DNA of 38,400 bases, taken from positions 1 to 38,400 of the forward strand of contig DAOURR010000016.1 of the NCBI GenBank assembly GCA_030627625.1, written 5' to 3'. Under the pieces are notes generated by a model. The model was not told where the DNA came from and ran no database searches. It saw only the letters and a list, made by a program, of their open reading frames with translations. A program made the translations under genes and the position numbers. This stretch comes from UBA3103 sp002365855. GTDB lineage: Bacteria; Bacillota; Desulfotomaculia; Desulfotomaculales; Pelotomaculaceae. Positions 34,226-38,400 of the stretch are shown one piece after another (the first letter of the stretch is position 1; every line of letters starts with the position of its first letter).

Positions 34226-35584
34226 TTAAGAGACTGTTCGGCCGTAATCATCCTGAAGCCTCTCGATATCGTCCTCACCGAAATAGTCTCCCCGCTGCAC
34301 CTCGACAAAGACCAGATCCCCGTTGCCGGTGTTTTGAACCCGGTGCGCATAACCTGCCGGAATATCTATGGATTGGCCGGCTTTTATGGTGATTTTTTCT
34401 TCATCAAGTGTAACAACCCCTTCACCCAGCAAGAAATGCCAGTGCTCGGACCGGCGCTTGTGTCGCTGCAGGCTGAGACGTCCTCCCTGATTAACGCTAA
34501 TTCGCTTCACCTTATGGTCCGGCTCATCGGACAGCACCTCATAATGTCCCCAAGGACGGCGTTCTTCCCTGATAGTTTTGTCTAAAATCTGCCTGTAAAC
34601 ACTTAAATAATTCTCCACCATACGTTCCTGTGAAAACTTTTCCTGAACTACCCTCCTGCACTTGGAGCGTGATATCTCTTTTAGCTTGCCCACTGCTCTG
34701 ACGGCAGAACCGATATCATGAACAAGAAACCCGTTTACCCCATCCTGAATGATCTCAGGCATAGAACCCTTGTTAAAAGCTACAACTGGTGTCCCGCATG
34801 CGCCCGCCTCAATAACCGACAGCCCGAAAGGCTCGCTAAAGTTGATCGGATGGAGCAGCGCGCTTGCCCCGCCAAGCAGTCTGTCTCTTAGTTCGGGACC
34901 GGCAATACCGATATATTTGACCCGGACATTATCAAGGTAAGGCTCAACCTCAGACTTGAAGTAGGACTCATCCTGGATGATACCGGCCAAGATCAGCACT
35001 TTCCCCGCTTGTCTGGCAATCTCTATGGCTTCCCTGACCCCTTTGTCATGGTGAATGCGTCCAAAAAAGAGCAAATAATTTTCAGGGTTTTCCTGAAAAG
35101 TGAAGTTCTCAAGCTCGATCCCATGATGTACGGTGGCAATGTAGTCAAGCTCCGGAGAACGATCTGCCCCGCTTATAGACACATAAAAAGTCTTACCATT
35201 ATATTTCTTATAAACCGGGAGAATGTCCGGGGAGGAAAACCCGTGTATAGTAGTAAGAACGGGGGTTTTTATCAGCCCTGCATAGGTAAGCGGCAAAAAA
35301 TCAAAGTGATTATGAATTAAATCGAAATTTTCCGCCATCTCAAATAATTCTGATATGTGGAGGCATTCCCAAACCTTCGGACTAAGGGTTTTGTCCTCTT
35401 CATAAGCCCCTGGCGCTATGGCATGAAGCTTCCCCTGCGTTTTGGAGTCAGCCGTGGCAAACAGGGTAACATCGATTCCTTTGCAGACAAGTCCCTCGGT
35501 CAACAAAGAAACTACCCTCTCCCATGGCCCGTATTTTACAGGGGGGGTTCTCCAGGCTATAGGGGAAAGCATGGCTATCTTCAT
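34226..35584 (-). CDS. GT4 glycosyltransferase fused to a cupin phosphomannose isomerase
   Basis: A 452-residue fusion. Residues 1-340 are a GT4 GT-B transferase: AMLSPIAWRTPPVKYGPWE start, HNHFDFLPL, LFFGRIHHDKGV and an intact EX7E motif in SEPFGLSVIEAGACGTPVVA. Residues about 345-450 are a type II phosphomannose isomerase cupin: RPWGHYEVL, KRISVNQGGRLSLQRHKRRSE, HWHFLLGEGVVTLD and SIDIPAGYAHRVQN with the metal His and Glu residues. The cupin converts fructose-6-phosphate and mannose-6-phosphate. In most bacteria this cupin is the C-terminal half of ManC, and here ManC lacks it. GGAGG lies about 13 bases before the ATG. It is the first gene of the minus-strand operon, divergent from manC. 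Confidence 0.87.
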   Translation of the reverse strand: MKIAMLSPIAWRTPPVKYGPWERVVSLLTEGLVCKGIDVTLFATADSKTQGKLHAIAPGAYEEDKTLSPKVWECLHISELFEMAENFDLIHNHFDFLPLTYAGLIKTPVLTTIHGFSSPDILPVYKKYNGKTFYVSISGADRSPELDYIATVHHGIELENFTFQENPENYLLFFGRIHHDKGVREAIEIARQAGKVLILAGIIQDESYFKSEVEPYLDNVRVKYIGIAGPELRDRLLGGASALLHPINFSEPFGLSVIEAGACGTPVVAFNKGSMPEIIQDGVNGFLVHDIGSAVRAVGKLKEISRSKCRRVVQEKFSQERMVENYLSVYRQILDKTIREERRPWGHYEVLSDEPDHKVKRISVNQGGRLSLQRHKRRSEHWHFLLGEGVVTLDEEKITIKAGQSIDIPAGYAHRVQNTGNGDLVFVEVQRGDYFGEDDIERLQDDYGRTVS

Positions 35585-35646
35585 CGGAATAATAAAACCT
35601 CCAGCTTTTAAGTTTTTTATCCATAATGTTATATTTCTCTAAATAC

Positions 35647-35680
35647 TTGGAAATACCTCCGAGAATACTTATGATATAAT
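35647..35680 (+). promoter_or_regulatory. Candidate sigma-70/A promoter of manC
   Basis: TTGGAA (35647-35652) is followed after 17 bases by TATGAT (35670-35675). An overlapping TATAAT lies at 35675-35680. Either could be the -10 element. The spacing favours the first, and the position 25-30 bases before the manC start fits. Confidence 0.5.
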
Positions 35681-35704
35681 AAAATCGAGGGGAGGGATTT
35701 ACTG

Positions 35705-36778
35705 ATGCCTTGTGCCGTTATTATGGCCGGAGGCAGGGGAGAGAGATTCTGGCCGCGCAGTAGGATGTCTAAACCCAAGCAATTCTTGGATTTAATAGGC
35801 GACAAGTCAATGCTGCAGTTGACTGTAAAACGCCTTGAAGGCCTGGTTGGAATGACAGATACATATATAGTCGCAGGAGCAGAATTTAAAGAAATCATCT
35901 TAGAACAACTCCCATGTCTTCCTGAAGAAAACATTATTATTGAACCTTTCGGCAGGGACACTGCCTCTGCTATTGGACTGGCTGCTACGGTTTTAGGAAA
36001 AAATCATCCCCATGAAGTTATGATTGTTCTGCCTGCAGACCACTATATCGGCAATGTCCCCCGCTTTCAGGAAGTTCTGAAAAGTGCTGTTGCCGCTGCC
36101 GGACCGTTAGATGAAATTGTTACCCTGGGTATTACCCCGCACAGTCCCGAAACGGGGTACGGCTATATCCAACGCGGTGAGCTGTTTGATACTTCTGCAG
36201 GATCACCTGTCTACCGGGTCGTTCGCTTCCTGGAAAAACCTGATTATTCCCGCGCCCTGGAGTTTCTCTCCAGAGGGTATTATTTGTGGAACAGCGGCAT
36301 GTTTGTCTGGCGGGTTGATCTGGTCCGCAAGATGATCGAAAAACATATCCCCCAATTGGCCTGTGGTTTAAGGGAGATTGAAAATGCCCTGAGTACTGAT
36401 CAATATTCAGAGGTTCTTGAAAATATTTACTCGAAACTGCCAAAAGTTTCCGTGGACTATGGCATCATGGAGAAGGCAGACAATGTCTTGGTTATGCCGG
36501 GCGATTTCGGGTGGGATGATATAGGTTGCTGGACAGCCTTAGAAAGGTATGCAGAAAAGGATGAACTCGGCAACATTCTTCATGGTGAGGGAGTCCTGCT
36601 GGACACCGTTAATACTTATGTTTATTCCCATGACAAAATGGTAGCGCTGTTAGGCGTTGAAGATCTGATCGTGGTCAATGACAGGGACAGTCTGATGGTC
36701 TGTCATAAGAAACGGGCCCAGGAAATAAAAAAGGTTGTACAGGCTTTAAGGGACAAAGGGCTCGGAGAAGTGCTATAG
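35705..36778 (+). CDS. manC: Mannose-1-phosphate guanylyltransferase
   Basis: A 357-residue nucleotidyltransferase that makes GDP-mannose from GTP and mannose-1-phosphate. The signature VIMAGGRGERFWPRSR lies at residues 6-21, with SKPKQFLDL just after. EPFGRDTASAIGLAA, VRFLEKPD, LWNSGMFVW and FGWDDIGCW follow. The length matches the stand-alone form. There is no C-terminal phosphomannose isomerase domain, which is instead found on the divergent GT4 protein. GGGGAGGG lies seven bases before the ATG. It is followed after 29 bases by the phosphomannomutase gene, forming a two-gene operon. Confidence 0.93.
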   Translation: MPCAVIMAGGRGERFWPRSRMSKPKQFLDLIGDKSMLQLTVKRLEGLVGMTDTYIVAGAEFKEIILEQLPCLPEENIIIEPFGRDTASAIGLAATVLGKNHPHEVMIVLPADHYIGNVPRFQEVLKSAVAAAGPLDEIVTLGITPHSPETGYGYIQRGELFDTSAGSPVYRVVRFLEKPDYSRALEFLSRGYYLWNSGMFVWRVDLVRKMIEKHIPQLACGLREIENALSTDQYSEVLENIYSKLPKVSVDYGIMEKADNVLVMPGDFGWDDIGCWTALERYAEKDELGNILHGEGVLLDTVNTYVYSHDKMVALLGVEDLIVVNDRDSLMVCHKKRAQEIKKVVQALRDKGLGEVL

Positions 36779-36807
36779 CCTTAAAATATCAAAGGAGGCT
36801 CAACCAT

Positions 36808-38190
36808 ATGGCAGTAATAAACCCTCAAATTTTTAGGCAGTATGACATCAGGGGAGTAGCCGAGCGCGATCTCAGCGACGAAACTGTTGAGCTGCTGGGA
36901 AAAGCATTTGGAACCTTTGTAAAGTGTTCCGGCTCCAGCGGAGTTCTGGTTGGAAGGGACAACCGCCTGAGCTCCCTGAGGCTCAGCGATGCCCTGATCA
37001 GGGGCCTTATGGCCGCCGGCTGCGATGTGATCGACATCGGCCTGGTGGTTACACCGGTTCTTTACTACGCCAGGGTCTATTTCGGGATTGACGGAGGGAT
37101 TATGATCACCGGCAGCCACAACCCGCCCGATGAAAATGGTTTTAAACTCGCTCTTGGAAGCGGGACGATTTATGGTGATGATATTCAAAAACTAAAGGAC
37201 TTAATGATCGAGGGAAAGTTTGCAGACGGACCAGGCAGCCTTGAGGTTCAGGACGCAGTGCAGCCCTATCTGGCCATGATCAAGGAAAAAATACGGCTGG
37301 GGCCGAAAAAAATCAAGGTCGCGGTAGATTGCGGCAACGGCGCTGCATCTCTTTTCGCAGAACAGGTTTTGGCGAACTGGGGCTGTGAAGTGATCCCATT
37401 GTATTGTGAATCTGACGGTACTTTTCCGAACCACCAGCCAGACCCGGTTAAGTCCGCAAACCTGGTGGAGCTGAGAGATATCGTGACAGAGAAAGGCTGC
37501 AACCTGGGCATTGCCTTTGACGGTGACGCTGACAGGATCGGTGTTGTTGATGAATCCGGGGGGATCATCTGGGGTGACCTGCTGATGTGTCTCTACTGGC
37601 GTGAAATCATGGCGAAGCACCCTGGGTCGCAGGTAATTATCGAGGTGAAGTGCTCCCAATCGCTTGTCGATGAGGTCGTCCGCCTGGGAGGCAGGCCTTT
37701 TTTCTATAAAACCGGTCACTCTCTGATCAAAGCCAAGATGAAAGAATTGGGAGCGGTATTTACCGGAGAAATGTCAGGCCACATGTTCTTCGCTGATGAA
37801 TATTTCGGCTTTGACGACGCTTATTACGCAGCTGGACGGCTGTTGAGAATTCTCTCCAATTCACCCGAACCTCTTTCAAAAATGATTGCGGGTATACCTA
37901 AATACTATTCCACGGCGGAGACCAGGGTACCCTGCCCTGATCAGGATAAGTTCAGGGTGGTTAACGCTCTGGTGAGCAAATTCAGCAGTGATTACGAAGT
38001 GATTGACGTTGACGGGGTACGTGTGCTCTTCGGTGACGGGTGGGGACTGGTCAGGGCCTCCAATACCCAGCCTGTTCTGGTTGCCCGCTGTGAGGCCAAA
38101 ACCCGTGAAGGACTTCAGCGCATCTGTGAAATTATGAGTAAAGCGCTTAAAGGATTCCCTGAGGTTAAAGACTTTGAATGGGAGTACTAA
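36808..38190 (+). CDS. manB: Phosphomannomutase/phosphoglucomutase
   Basis: A 460-residue alpha-D-phosphohexomutase of the AlgC/ManB type. The catalytic serine motif TGSHNPPDENGFK has its phosphoserine at Ser103, the metal-binding loop DGDADRIGVVDE follows, the sugar-binding loop is GEMSGHMFF, and the phosphate-binding loop RASNTQPVL lies near the C-terminus. All four domains are present and the length is normal. It converts mannose-6-phosphate to mannose-1-phosphate (and often glucose-6-phosphate to glucose-1-phosphate), which ManC then uses. AAAGGAGG precedes the ATG. It ends the operon, with a strong terminator 70 bases later. Confidence 0.93.
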   Translation: MAVINPQIFRQYDIRGVAERDLSDETVELLGKAFGTFVKCSGSSGVLVGRDNRLSSLRLSDALIRGLMAAGCDVIDIGLVVTPVLYYARVYFGIDGGIMITGSHNPPDENGFKLALGSGTIYGDDIQKLKDLMIEGKFADGPGSLEVQDAVQPYLAMIKEKIRLGPKKIKVAVDCGNGAASLFAEQVLANWGCEVIPLYCESDGTFPNHQPDPVKSANLVELRDIVTEKGCNLGIAFDGDADRIGVVDESGGIIWGDLLMCLYWREIMAKHPGSQVIIEVKCSQSLVDEVVRLGGRPFFYKTGHSLIKAKMKELGAVFTGEMSGHMFFADEYFGFDDAYYAAGRLLRILSNSPEPLSKMIAGIPKYYSTAETRVPCPDQDKFRVVNALVSKFSSDYEVIDVDGVRVLFGDGWGLVRASNTQPVLVARCEAKTREGLQRICEIMSKALKGFPEVKDFEWEY

Positions 38191-38258
38191 GTAAAGGTAA
38201 AATATAAATACAGGCTAAAAAACCACTTTAGGTTTGTTACCACGTTTTCAAATTTTAG

Positions 38259-38287
38259 GGCTGCCGGGGAACGGTAGTCTTTTTTTT
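38259..38287 (+). terminator. Rho-independent terminator of the manC-manB operon
   Basis: Eight-base arms GGCTGCCG and CGGTAGTC (two G-T pairs) with a GGGAA loop, followed by eight T residues. It lies 69 bases after the manB stop. Confidence 0.85.
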
Positions 38288-38400
38288 AGCCAGTTTTCTC
38301 TAATTAGGGCTTGCTGAACAAGTTTACTGATCCCGCAAACTGATCTCAGACAACTACATAACCAGTGCTTCTTTGGTTATCTAAAGCCTTCAAGATGGCC
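38288..38400. other. Window end, no supported gene
   Basis: No supported feature. The minus strand from the edge to a stop at 38346-38348 is open for about 17 codons and could be the tail of a gene lying outside the window, but it is too short to call. Confidence 0.3.

Noticed and set aside
38346..38399. Open minus-strand frame running off the window edge
   Set aside because: About 17 codons only, no recognisable motif.

Overview
The window looks like a chromosomal segment of a spore-forming, low-to-mid GC Firmicute, most likely a clostridial relative of Pelotomaculum or Desulfotomaculum. This is inferred from protein style, strong GGAGG-type ribosome binding sites, frequent TTG and GTG starts, a SleB-type cell wall hydrolase and CBO0543-family membrane proteins. 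No rRNA, tRNA, CRISPR array, phage or intact insertion sequence was seen.

Layout. Positions 1-2040 hold two tandem CBO0543-family membrane proteins and a YdjM-like membrane hydrolase. Positions 2184-9021 hold a likely catabolic island: an MmgE/PrpD - hyuA - hyuB operon on the minus strand, ended by a clear terminator, and a divergent fatty-acid-type acyl-CoA ligase. Positions 9067-16300 are housekeeping: exonuclease III, an Orn/Lys/Arg decarboxylase, a metallo-beta-lactamase-fold hydrolase, two flavoproteins (BaiN/HI0933 type and COG2509 type) and a SleB-like hydrolase. Positions 16588-21053 encode a Ski2-like helicase split into two reading frames between its RecA domains, followed by an RMD1/YagE (DUF155) membrane protein. 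An isoprenylcysteine-methyltransferase-like membrane protein follows on the other strand.

Positions 22017-26453 are the most unusual part. A SIR2-like protein with a zinc-ribbon insert is divergent from a 781-residue protein with two dynamin-like G domains. That GTPase is followed in a tight operon by three small proteins, the last with a coiled coil and a C-terminal membrane anchor. I do not recognise this arrangement as a described system. A membrane-remodelling or defence role is inference only.

Positions 27168-38287 form a GDP-mannose-centred carbohydrate cluster. Phosphomannomutase and mannose-1-phosphate guanylyltransferase on the plus strand are divergent from four minus-strand genes: a GT4 fused to a cupin phosphomannose isomerase, a free GH130 protein, a GT4 fused to a probable alpha/alpha-barrel domain, and a 1187-residue protein with a GT-A glycosyltransferase at one end and a GH130 domain at the other. 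Together they could take fructose-6-phosphate to GDP-mannose, build a mannoside and phosphorolyse it again. A mannogen-like beta-mannan reserve or compatible-solute cycle is the best hypothesis.
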